Shown piece after piece: positions 19,390 to 27,479 of a DNA stretch of 64,000 bases. The stretch spans positions 782,055 to 846,054 of the forward strand of contig NZ_SMCR01000001.1 in NCBI RefSeq assembly GCF_004343195.1, read 5' to 3'. This DNA is from Biostraticola tofi (GTDB taxonomy: Bacteria > Pseudomonadota > Gammaproteobacteria > Enterobacterales > Enterobacteriaceae). Every line of letters begins with the position of its first letter. Within the stretch, counting starts at the first letter, position 1. A program made the translations under genes and the position numbers. Below the pieces are notes generated by a model that was given only the letters and a program-made list of their open reading frames with translations, searched no databases and was not told where the DNA came from.

Positions 19390-20559
19390 ATGCTAACCGC
19401 CAAACAGATAGAGCAAGCCAAACCCAAAGAGAAAGGTTACCGCATGGCTGACATGGGCGGCCTGTTCCTGTTTATCACTCCCACTGGCGCTAAGGTCTGG
19501 CGGTTGCGTTACCGGTTTGGGGGAAAGGAGCAAACATTGAGCATTGGCAATTACCCGGATGTTTCTTTGTCTGAAGCAAGGGCGGCTCAAGCGGCGACTA
19601 AATTGAAGATAAAATCGGGCATCAACCCAGCTGGCGAAAAGAGAGCGTTGAAATATCCCGAACTTAATCCATCGGCCCCCGATACCTTTAGAACCATGGC
19701 TATCGAATGGTTCAGCAGCAGGAAAAAGACCTGGTCAGATAAATACGCAGACGAAATGATGAGCATGTTCGAAAAGGACATCTTTCCATATATAGGTAAT
19801 ATGCCCATTACTGAAATAAAGCCAATGGTGCTATTGGGTGTGTTGAGAAAGTTTGAAGAGCGCGGAGCGATGGAGCGGGCAAGGAAGGCGCGTAGGCGTT
19901 GTGGGGAAGTGTTCCGGTACGCTATCGGTACCGGCAGGGCCGAGTATAACCCGGCACCAGACTTATCAATTGCTATGGGTGCGCCGAAGCCTGAGCATTA
20001 TCCCTTCCTGCAGGAGTCGGAGGTTGGGGTATTCAACCAAGCCCTGGCGGGTTATGGTGGCAGTGTGTTGGTGAAGGTGGCCACACAGCTTCTACAGCTT
20101 ACAGGCCTGAGAACGGTCGAGCTGCGGCTATCTCTCTGGTCATTTATCGACTTCGATAATAAGACGTGGGAAATCCCCGCTGAATTGATGAAATCTCGCC
20201 GGCCGCATATTGTTCCTATGTCCAGGCAGGTGATCGCCTTGCTGGAATACTTAAAGCCGATTACTGGCCACGGACAATTCATCTTTCCTGGGCGCAGCGA
20301 TAATACGAAGCCTATCAGCGAAAACTCTATCCTGGGCGTGATACGGCGCATAGGGTTTGATGGCAGGGCCAGCGGGCATGGATTCCGGCATCAAATCAGT
20401 ACTATTTTAAATGAACATGGTTTCGAGCCGGATCTGATTGAGCGTCAGCTTGCACATGTTGACCGTAACAAGGTGCGAGGCATTTATAACCACGCTCAGT
20501 ATCTGGATAGGCGCAGGGAAATGATGCAGTGGTATGCTGATTACCTTGATGGGCTGTAA
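19390..20559 (+). CDS. int: tyrosine recombinase / P4-type phage integrase
   Basis: This enzyme catalyses integration and excision at the tRNA-Arg site. It is 389 aa from the ATG at 19390. An N-terminal DUF4102-like arm-binding domain (LTAKQIEQAKPKEKGY, GKEQTLSIGNYPDVSLSEAR) is followed by the core-binding and catalytic domains. Catalytic residues are visible: R241 in TGLRTVEL, H330 and R333 in HGFRHQ, and nucleophile Y366 in RGIYNHAQY. An upstream in-frame TTG at 19321 would add 23 residues absent from the family. The gene points into the prophage. No excisionase gene is seen beside it. Confidence 0.95.
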   Translation: MLTAKQIEQAKPKEKGYRMADMGGLFLFITPTGAKVWRLRYRFGGKEQTLSIGNYPDVSLSEARAAQAATKLKIKSGINPAGEKRALKYPELNPSAPDTFRTMAIEWFSSRKKTWSDKYADEMMSMFEKDIFPYIGNMPITEIKPMVLLGVLRKFEERGAMERARKARRRCGEVFRYAIGTGRAEYNPAPDLSIAMGAPKPEHYPFLQESEVGVFNQALAGYGGSVLVKVATQLLQLTGLRTVELRLSLWSFIDFDNKTWEIPAELMKSRRPHIVPMSRQVIALLEYLKPITGHGQFIFPGRSDNTKPISENSILGVIRRIGFDGRASGHGFRHQISTILNEHGFEPDLIERQLAHVDRNKVRGIYNHAQYLDRRREMMQWYADYLDGL

Positions 20560-20632
20560 AGTCCATCATGCCCCCGGACTATCATCAAATTCCCTCCTAT
20601 ACTTAAATCCCAACCCGAAATGAAGAACGAAC

Positions 20633-21340
20633 ATGTGCGGCAGATTCGCTCAGTACGATCCGCGTGAGGACTACCTCGACTTTCTGAAACCAGAGGTCGA
20701 GTACAATGGTGCTTTGAACCTAGAGCCCATGGGCCGGTACAACGTCGCGCCGGGCACCCGCGTACTGCTGCTGAACCAGCGAGTTGCAAATTTGCAACTC
20801 GACCCAGTAATGTGGGGATATCAGCCGGCATGGGCTAAAGAAGCACACCGGCCGCCGGTGATTAATGCCCGTGTTGAAACAGCAGCAACCAGTAGGATGT
20901 TTAAACCGCTGTGGAATAGTGGCCGCACCCTGGTGATGGCCAATGGTTGGTACGAGTGGCGCAAGCATCCCAATGACGCCAAGATAAAGCAGCCTTATTT
21001 CATTTATCACGAAAACAAGAAACCGATATTCTTCGCTGCAATAAGTCGATTTCATCCGGATCCCCTAGATCCGCCAGAGGATGACGGCTTTGTGATTGTC
21101 ACGGCGGCGAGTGATAAGGGGCTGCTGGATATTCACGACCGGCGACCGCTGGTCATGACGCGTGAGGCTTCGCTGGAGTGGATGTCACCGGACACCACTC
21201 CGGAACGGGCGGAAGAGCTGGCCCATGATGCGGCTATACCGGCTGATGAATTCGAATGGCATCCAGTGAGCAAGGAGGTGGGGAATATTCGCAATAATGA
21301 TGAGTCGTTGATACAGGAGATTCAGAACCCTGTGGCGTGA
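20633..21340 (+). CDS. SRAP domain protein (YedK/HMCES family abasic-site shield)
   Basis: SRAP proteins form a thiazolidine crosslink between Cys2 and abasic sites in single-stranded DNA. Here are the invariant MCGRF start (Cys2), YNVAPG with Asn37, INARVET, NGWYEW (active-site Glu) and DIHDRRPLVM (active-site His). It is 235 aa, a full-length domain. It lies 73 bp after int and faces the tail genes, so it is an accessory gene of the attL end rather than part of the late operon. No LexA box is visible upstream. The role in the phage is inferred: genome protection during replication or repair. Confidence 0.9.
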   Translation: MCGRFAQYDPREDYLDFLKPEVEYNGALNLEPMGRYNVAPGTRVLLLNQRVANLQLDPVMWGYQPAWAKEAHRPPVINARVETAATSRMFKPLWNSGRTLVMANGWYEWRKHPNDAKIKQPYFIYHENKKPIFFAAISRFHPDPLDPPEDDGFVIVTAASDKGLLDIHDRRPLVMTREASLEWMSPDTTPERAEELAHDAAIPADEFEWHPVSKEVGNIRNNDESLIQEIQNPVA

Positions 21341-21351
21341 TTGGCTCATTG

Positions 21352-22113
21352 TTAAACGATAACGCCCTTTTTAGTGGCGCTTTCACGCATAAATTGTGCT
21401 GCTGTAGAAAATTTGGTATCAGAAAGGTATTCGCTCCAGATTGCCAATTCACAAAGCCTGACTTTTCCGGGAAATTGGTTGCTGTACGCCGAACCGATGC
21501 GCATTACATCGCCTAGGTCAGCGTCATTCAATGCAGGGGTATTGGTACCTGTAGTGCCGGCACTTAAATTATAAACCGTCCTGACTCGGGCAGTGTTTAG
21601 TACACGTCCGCCTATTAGATACCATTGATTGATTTGCGCCCCCGTTGCGGTTTCTGCGGCGGCACCAGAAGACACCCCGTTAATCAGAACTCCATGATTA
21701 AAGCGAGTGATGACATTGCCATCGGAGGCATCCGCACCAACGTCAAACCCCAGCGTAGTCCCAATGCAGAGCCCTGTTTCATCCTTTCTATTTGACTGAT
21801 AGTTTGACATCACAGCAATCCCCTTTTCTTCCAAGGGCATCACGCTGGCAATAATAGTCATATCGGTACTATTTTTGATCGCCGTCACTAGGTAGGCCAC
21901 TTGGGCCCCGGTCAACTCGATATAATTTTCATCATAAGTTGGCGTACCGACAACTGACAGTGCAGCTTTGTCGCGGATAAGGTTGCGTATCGATGTGGCC
22001 GCATCTATACCGAACGAAAAATACCCCTCCCATGCAGCAGGAAACGGAATAGAAAGCTTCGATTTGGGGGAGGCCCAAAGCACAGCGTTTTTATTGATGA
22101 GGCGAGTAGCCAT
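21352..22113 (-). CDS. phage tail fibre accessory protein, LamG-like
   Basis: The last gene of the late operon, 253 aa from the ATG at 22111-22113 with AAGGAA 7 nt upstream. After about 20 residues the protein is beta-rich, with patterns such as WEGYFSFGIDAAT, NSTDMTIIASV, NQWYLIGGRV and VRLCELAIWSEYL that resemble concanavalin/LamG laminin-G sandwich domains of phage receptor-binding proteins. It follows the tailspike gene by 11 bp. Function in receptor binding or tailspike decoration is inferred; no enzyme motif is visible. Confidence 0.6.
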   Translation of the reverse strand: MATRLINKNAVLWASPKSKLSIPFPAAWEGYFSFGIDAATSIRNLIRDKAALSVVGTPTYDENYIELTGAQVAYLVTAIKNSTDMTIIASVMPLEEKGIAVMSNYQSNRKDETGLCIGTTLGFDVGADASDGNVITRFNHGVLINGVSSGAAAETATGAQINQWYLIGGRVLNTARVRTVYNLSAGTTGTNTPALNDADLGDVMRIGSAYSNQFPGKVRLCELAIWSEYLSDTKFSTAAQFMRESATKKGVIV

Positions 22114-22124
22114 TATTAAGTTCC

Positions 22125-24020
22125 TTAGTAAAAGTCCTGGGGGATATTGCCTACAGTAAGAGATAGCCGATCGAACGTGCACCAATTTCCGGGGGCGCCC
22201 CCGGAGGTATCCAAGACTGCGCGGACAGTTAATGCGTTTACAGTCGTCGGGATGGTGATGACCGTAGCCTTCCAAATAAAGGCACCTCGGCCCCCTTCTG
22301 GTGTTCCATAAGGCCTGGTATTACCGGCCTCTGGGATTTGGATTTGTCCGCAATTGCCGCGAGTTGACGTAGTTGGAATAAACACCCGGGCCGCTAAAAC
22401 AACGGTCCTGCCCTTGAGTCGTTTCACTAGCGATGACGAAAGCGAAATTGCAGCATAGGTCTCGATGGTGCCGGACTGCACCAGTTTCAACCCATACTCC
22501 CCCGTCTCGACATTGATTGTATCCTTCTGGGCCGTACAACCAACAAGGGTCCATCCATTGGGAGCGGAATTTTCCGCATCCCAAGTGCTGAAATCAGCGT
22601 TCAATAACAAATTGGTCCCGGCAACCAGTCCGGGGATATACCGATTTGGGCTTGCCGGCCAAACAAAGAGATTTTTAACCAGATCAAATATTTTCGCATC
22701 ACCCATGGCGCTCGGATGGATATTATCATTTCCCATATACCAATCTGTTGGCTTCCCGGCTTGTTGAAAGAGCTGGAATACATCAACAAGACTAAAACCA
22801 GCAGCGATAGCTGCCTGGCGCGCACCATTACTTCGTGTCGTCCCGTTGTCACTGTCTCGTAGTGGATTTTGAGAAAAAATAATGGCACCAGCATTTGGGT
22901 GCCTCTGGAGCATAGTGTATAAGACGGCCAAATCCATGCCCATGTGGGTGCTAGCTGGCACTGCATTATCAGTATTATGGCCGTGATTCATGATGACCAA
23001 GTCGGCCTGGCGTGGCATGTAAGCTATTTCGAAATATTGTCCCATTAAGTACAAAGGTTGTTTTCCGGCAACAGCGGCATTATAAAAATACAAAGTCTTA
23101 CCGGCAGTGCCGACCTGTATTGTTATTGCGTTATTATAAGTACTACCTGTCCACGTGTAATAATTTACCGTGTAGGCTGGATAATTTGCCGCCAGAAATT
23201 CGGCAAGCTTTCGCGTCCACTTATTAAATATCTTTCCGGTCGTTGGGTCTGTATCGTGGTCGATACCCGTGGAGTCGCTGTTAACAATAATGCATACGTC
23301 ATCCAATGCGGCGCGCATTTTAGACAAAAGGCCATAGGCAGCGGTCTGCGGTGGTAAATCTATTGTAACCTCACCAGGGCCTGTTCCTCCACCTGACACT
23401 TCATTTGAGATCGGAACATAGAAACCTAAACCATCTGAAATAATTATTTCATCGCTGGATATGGAGGCATCATTAACTATACCCATATTTCCGGAAATCA
23501 TTTCATTCAGGTCGAGGGAGACTAATGGTGTTTCAAAGCCGCCCTCCGGTTTGATGCGAGAATGAGAGAAACCAAGCGTATCGGTGAACACTGTTAAGTC
23601 ATCGGATTCATCTTGCTGGATGCTGCCCGCTATAGCATCCACCACTTTATTAGATGGTTCTGCCTTTTGCGTCCCATCCTCGTTAAATACTGGAGTCACT
23701 ACCCCGCCGATGTTTCGATAATAAAGCACGGTTTCTTCATCATTTGGGCTGATGATGTAAACGATTTGGTTCTCAGGGATAGATCCGTCATCTATACGAA
23801 ATTGGGCAGCAGTGGTATCCGTGAATACCTGGTTTAATATAGCCACCAGGCCGTTATTGGCCTCAACCAATCTTGCCTTGACGCCAGTAATAGTTTCCCG
23901 TTCCTCTCCCAGCCTGTCAGTGTATGTTTCAGCAGAGGAAGAGACTATTTCATCAATTTTCTGCACGTTAAATTGCAAATCCCCTGGCTCTGCACTTGGA
24001 ACAGGATTATTTGTTGCCAT
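22125..24020 (-). CDS. tailspike/tail fibre with SGNH (GDSL-type) esterase domain
   Basis: A 631-aa receptor-binding protein. Residues 1-60 (SAEPGDLQFNVQKIDEIV) form a virion-attachment and coiled region, followed by a beta-rich part. Residues about 240-450 are an SGNH hydrolase: nucleophile Ser250 in VNSDSTG, block III NHGHN (Asn349), block V DNIHPS (Asp432, His435). The C-terminal ~160 residues (NLLLNADFSTWD onward) look like a jelly-roll carbohydrate-binding module. Such enzymes deacetylate O-antigen or capsule during adsorption. The start overlaps the hub gene stop by 1 nt. Confidence 0.8.
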   Translation of the reverse strand: MATNNPVPSAEPGDLQFNVQKIDEIVSSSAETYTDRLGEERETITGVKARLVEANNGLVAILNQVFTDTTAAQFRIDDGSIPENQIVYIISPNDEETVLYYRNIGGVVTPVFNEDGTQKAEPSNKVVDAIAGSIQQDESDDLTVFTDTLGFSHSRIKPEGGFETPLVSLDLNEMISGNMGIVNDASISSDEIIISDGLGFYVPISNEVSGGGTGPGEVTIDLPPQTAAYGLLSKMRAALDDVCIIVNSDSTGIDHDTDPTTGKIFNKWTRKLAEFLAANYPAYTVNYYTWTGSTYNNAITIQVGTAGKTLYFYNAAVAGKQPLYLMGQYFEIAYMPRQADLVIMNHGHNTDNAVPASTHMGMDLAVLYTMLQRHPNAGAIIFSQNPLRDSDNGTTRSNGARQAAIAAGFSLVDVFQLFQQAGKPTDWYMGNDNIHPSAMGDAKIFDLVKNLFVWPASPNRYIPGLVAGTNLLLNADFSTWDAENSAPNGWTLVGCTAQKDTINVETGEYGLKLVQSGTIETYAAISLSSSLVKRLKGRTVVLAARVFIPTTSTRGNCGQIQIPEAGNTRPYGTPEGGRGAFIWKATVITIPTTVNALTVRAVLDTSGGAPGNWCTFDRLSLTVGNIPQDFY

Positions 24021-26164
24021 TATTCTGACACCTCGTATTCATACATTTTTTGGTTATATTCTGAAACGGTGATTGAAGTCTTTCCGTCTGCTGAGGTTTG
24101 CTTTTGGGTAATTGTCCAGAGTGTTTCATCCATTTCCCCGGCGGTGGCAATAAAGTAACGGGACGCAGATTGGACATCCTCGCCATTCCAGATATTGAGA
24201 GATATATTGGGTACGGGGGCATTGAACCCGGAAGACGTATTGCCATTGAAGTGAACAGGTATCCGATCCGTAGGAACCCCGTCAGCATCGGTGATAACGA
24301 CAAACATTGAACCTGAAAATTCTATCCGTTCGCTCGTCGTGAAATCATCGCCATTTCTGCCGGTTATCTTTCCAGATTGCTGATTGGTGTCATACCAATC
24401 CACAACCTGGATCATGTCGCCAACGTTAACCCATTCGCCATCCGACAGGGCCGTGATGCTCATCGTTTTGCGTGAGAACATAATCCGCAGGCATTCTTTC
24501 ATCGCTCGGTCTACTGCCTGATAGCGATTCCTGATGTACAGCAACTGGAATTTTTTTGGCTTGGCTGGCTCTCCTTCTTCTATAGAGTCATTGTCGGTTA
24601 TGCGGAAGTAGACATAGGACTGCTTATTGGTGAGCGGATCCTTATATTGCAACTCGACGCCATCAAAGCCGCCGTTTAATGTCATGTCGTAGGTGAGCCG
24701 ATAGCCATCAGCCATAGAGTTGGCCGTATTAAATACCGTGGCCGGGTATTGGCGTGGCTCATCACGGACGAATGACATATAGCCATCTTCACAGAACACC
24801 GTGACGGTGGCGGCGTCGCAGATGCGTTGTAACCGCTCACCCAGAGAGATATCGGCATCGTCAAAGGTATAATCGAAGTAACCCAGGCGCGGGTCTGGCA
24901 GATTGTCATAAATCTGATAAAGCATATCAGCATCGATATTATCGATGCTTTGTTTGCCGGTTATTATCCAGTTATGCAGGACAATATCGGGAAATATGCG
25001 GGAGGGCCGGAGCATGTAATCAACCTGCTGGGTATCTCGATTAAACGTAATGACGTGACGGGTGATCAGTGCATTATATTTACGGTCCTTGGCGCTGGCC
25101 CCTTCAGCTGCTTTAATCCGAATCAGAACGGTCGTATCATTCGGGTGAACAACGTTCTGGCGAAGCGTCATCGTTCCGATAGACTCAAGCGTCAACTTAC
25201 TGGCTGCGTCTGCTCTATCATTACGCACAAGTTGCACCGCGTAACGACCTCGCCCAGCCAGGGGATAAAATTTGTCCGTTCTGTAAAAAGTCTCTTGGCT
25301 TACATCATGGGGCGTGGGCTGGCGAAATACACGCGACTCTCGGGTGCCCTGAATCTCGTTGTTATCGTCGTCCACCTTCCAGAACGTTACCGTCCAGTTG
25401 GTTTCTGTATTGCCGGGTAGCGCGGAGTTAGTGTTAATCCACAGCTCATCACCATCAGTAGGTGAAAAATACGGTCCTGTAATGATCGTGCTGCCATCGT
25501 CATTCTTTGGATTGACCTCCTCGCCACTTACGTCATCAAAATAATAAGGCTCATAAAGCTGGCTAATGACTTCGCCAGGTTGGAATACCTGAGACGTAGC
25601 CCCCTGCAAAGCATCAAGCGAGCTCTCAGCGTAACGGATTGAACTCACGTCATAGCGGCCAAGGCCAAAATTCATGAGCTCGGTGACATATTTGACGTTA
25701 TCAATATATTCGGTGAGGGATTCCTGAAGCAAATCTGGAAACGCCCGAACCTGGCCGAAATTATCGGGCCTGGCCTCTCCGTTTCGGGCAATATTAGTTT
25801 GTGACTTGAGGTTATTATTGGGTGATGTTTTTGTCTGGGCAGTATTTGTCGCATTCGCATTAGTGTTATAAAGCGACGACATGACTTTCTGGGTAAATTT
25901 TATTGGGTTTAGATGTTCAAGGGGATTAAGTAGGGTTTTGACTAATCCACCATCTTGCGGTTGATCGTAAATATTGACGATGTCACTTGCAGTCAAGGTA
26001 AATCCGATTTCATCGTCAGGGCCAATATACTTGCCATTAATGCTGATTTTGGCATCACCGCTAAAATCTAACCCGTCTAGCGCTTCACATAGTCGCACGC
26101 CAGCCGCAAATATCTCCTGCTGCTTCGGCAGTCCCGGTATTCGCTGAATATTGATTATCGGCAT
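24020..26164 (-). CDS. tail tip/host specificity (J-like) protein
   Basis: A 714-aa protein from the ATG at 26162-26164. The N-terminus (INIQRIPGLPKQQEIFAAGV) and central part (NALITRHVITFN, ISLGERLQRICDAATVTVF) resemble central tail-hub proteins of non-contractile tails that join tube, fibre and peptidase. It starts 80 nt inside the NlpC/P60 gene, a common overlap at this place. A longer start at 26218 would overlap further. The host-specificity role is inferred from position between tail assembly genes and tailspike. Confidence 0.75.
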   Translation of the reverse strand: MPIINIQRIPGLPKQQEIFAAGVRLCEALDGLDFSGDAKISINGKYIGPDDEIGFTLTASDIVNIYDQPQDGGLVKTLLNPLEHLNPIKFTQKVMSSLYNTNANATNTAQTKTSPNNNLKSQTNIARNGEARPDNFGQVRAFPDLLQESLTEYIDNVKYVTELMNFGLGRYDVSSIRYAESSLDALQGATSQVFQPGEVISQLYEPYYFDDVSGEEVNPKNDDGSTIITGPYFSPTDGDELWINTNSALPGNTETNWTVTFWKVDDDNNEIQGTRESRVFRQPTPHDVSQETFYRTDKFYPLAGRGRYAVQLVRNDRADAASKLTLESIGTMTLRQNVVHPNDTTVLIRIKAAEGASAKDRKYNALITRHVITFNRDTQQVDYMLRPSRIFPDIVLHNWIITGKQSIDNIDADMLYQIYDNLPDPRLGYFDYTFDDADISLGERLQRICDAATVTVFCEDGYMSFVRDEPRQYPATVFNTANSMADGYRLTYDMTLNGGFDGVELQYKDPLTNKQSYVYFRITDNDSIEEGEPAKPKKFQLLYIRNRYQAVDRAMKECLRIMFSRKTMSITALSDGEWVNVGDMIQVVDWYDTNQQSGKITGRNGDDFTTSERIEFSGSMFVVITDADGVPTDRIPVHFNGNTSSGFNAPVPNISLNIWNGEDVQSASRYFIATAGEMDETLWTITQKQTSADGKTSITVSEYNQKMYEYEVSE

Positions 26165-26543
26165 AAGAATAGAACTCAAGTCGTGTGAATATTTTTCGCC
26201 AGGCGGCCAGGCGATCAAGTCTTACGCTGCTGCTGCGCTGACGCGAGTGGAGCACTTTGTCACCTATGACTATCCCGACATGAACTGGCCGTGAGCCGTG
26301 ATAACCAACCAATAACCCGCCATCCAACGGCTGATCAGTACTTCGCCAGTGAGTCACCTCATCGCTAAAGCAAGTAATGAAGTCTTCACAGGCCTCATAG
26401 TTCGGTGAGTGATGAACCTCCACGCCGGCCACGTGCCGGAAGTACAGCACAATCAGCCCCCAACAATCTGCGGCCTCGAAAGAACACACCCGATTCCGCC
26501 AGGGTATGCCCATCACTTTGTCGATAAATTCTTGCCTATACAT
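26085..26543 (-). CDS. NlpC/P60 tail-tip peptidase (lambda K-like)
   Basis: A 152-aa cysteine peptidase of the NlpC/P60 clan, carried at the tail tip to cut peptidoglycan crosslinks during DNA entry. The nucleophile cysteine lies in FEAADCWGLIVLYF and the histidine in RPVHVGIVIGDKVLHS. The C-terminal 25 residues overlap the hub gene in another frame and are probably non-essential. Confidence 0.85.
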   Translation of the reverse strand: MYRQEFIDKVMGIPWRNRVCSFEAADCWGLIVLYFRHVAGVEVHHSPNYEACEDFITCFSDEVTHWRSTDQPLDGGLLVGYHGSRPVHVGIVIGDKVLHSRQRSSSVRLDRLAAWRKIFTRLEFYSYADNQYSANTGTAEAAGDICGWRATM

Positions 26544-27009
26544 TTTTCAGCCCCGGAAATTCAGACGTTTTGTACAAAACAGCCACGTTGTTGTTCATAG
26601 GGTTCTTGATGGTCAATGAGACAGTTACGTCAGACTCATCCATCGTCACGGAATCAACAAACAAGGACCAGGGTTTCAAGGGGGTATTCATGTCAGAGGA
26701 GTCATAGCGCCTGTACAGTGCCGTTATCGGCGTCAGCCGTGATGATCCCTGCCACAGCTTGAGCGTTTGTTTAAAGTCGGCTGCAATGCGCGAGAAGCGT
26801 ACACTGGCGGTAATAACTGGTGTATTGCTCTGCTGGCTCGGTACGACCTCCATCCTGATCCCCATGAATTCCTGGCCCTGAAAAACCAAAGGTTTTATCT
26901 GATTAGCCACGAAATATTTGTAACCAAAAGAGGGGTGATAGAAGGTTATGGTGTGGTACAAGATGCGGTTTGCAGGTCTTCGTGATTGAAATTCACGCAG
27001 TGTGGGCAT
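26536..27009 (-). CDS. minor tail protein (DUF1833-like)
   Basis: A 157-aa protein between the NlpC/P60 peptidase and another tail gene, the slot of lambda L. The pattern FQGQEFMGIRMEVVPSQQ and a beta-rich profile resemble DUF1833 tail proteins. It overlaps the peptidase gene by 8 nt and the upstream gene by 1 nt. Exact role unknown. Confidence 0.65.
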   Translation of the reverse strand: MPTLREFQSRRPANRILYHTITFYHPSFGYKYFVANQIKPLVFQGQEFMGIRMEVVPSQQSNTPVITASVRFSRIAADFKQTLKLWQGSSRLTPITALYRRYDSSDMNTPLKPWSLFVDSVTMDESDVTVSLTIKNPMNNNVAVLYKTSEFPGLKNV

Positions 27010-27479
27010 CAGTCTGACCTCGGCATAATCTGATTAACAACCCGGTCAAGGATGCTTTCCCAGCCCTCAGGCAACATGACAAGCAGATCATCATACTGGT
27101 CATCCTCATTATTGAGCTCGCGGGCAATGACGGTCGCCGTCCAGGTGGTTATTGAGCCATTGATGGAAGTTTGCACCGGCATGGTCACAAAATGCACTTG
27201 CTGCAACTGGGTTTCGCCACCGCCTATCTTGATGCGGATATCGAACCATTTTGTTCCGTTATCCAGATATTTAGGGCTGCGTATCCACTGTGCGAATGCC
27301 CGCTCTTCTCTCGGCTTAAATTTCCACACCAGGCTCCAGGTAACCGGCAAATCATCTGTGAGTTTTTGAAAAATAGGCTCACCGACTACAGGCTGATCTG
27401 CCCTGAAGCCAGTGGCCTTGGTCATGGATTTATTGTCTTTCTGGGCCAGGGGTAGCCAGTCGGGGTAAGGTATGGCCAT
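27009..27479 (-). CDS. minor tail protein (lambda M-like position)
   Basis: A 156-aa protein directly after the tape measure gene, in the slot of lambda M. The sequence (LPVTWSLVWKFKPREERAFAQW and a conserved tryptophan-rich core) is typical of small tail-tip proteins of siphophages. The start and both neighbours overlap by 1 nt. Function is inferred from position. Confidence 0.65.
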   Translation of the reverse strand: MAIPYPDWLPLAQKDNKSMTKATGFRADQPVVGEPIFQKLTDDLPVTWSLVWKFKPREERAFAQWIRSPKYLDNGTKWFDIRIKIGGGETQLQQVHFVTMPVQTSINGSITTWTATVIARELNNEDDQYDDLLVMLPEGWESILDRVVNQIMPRSD

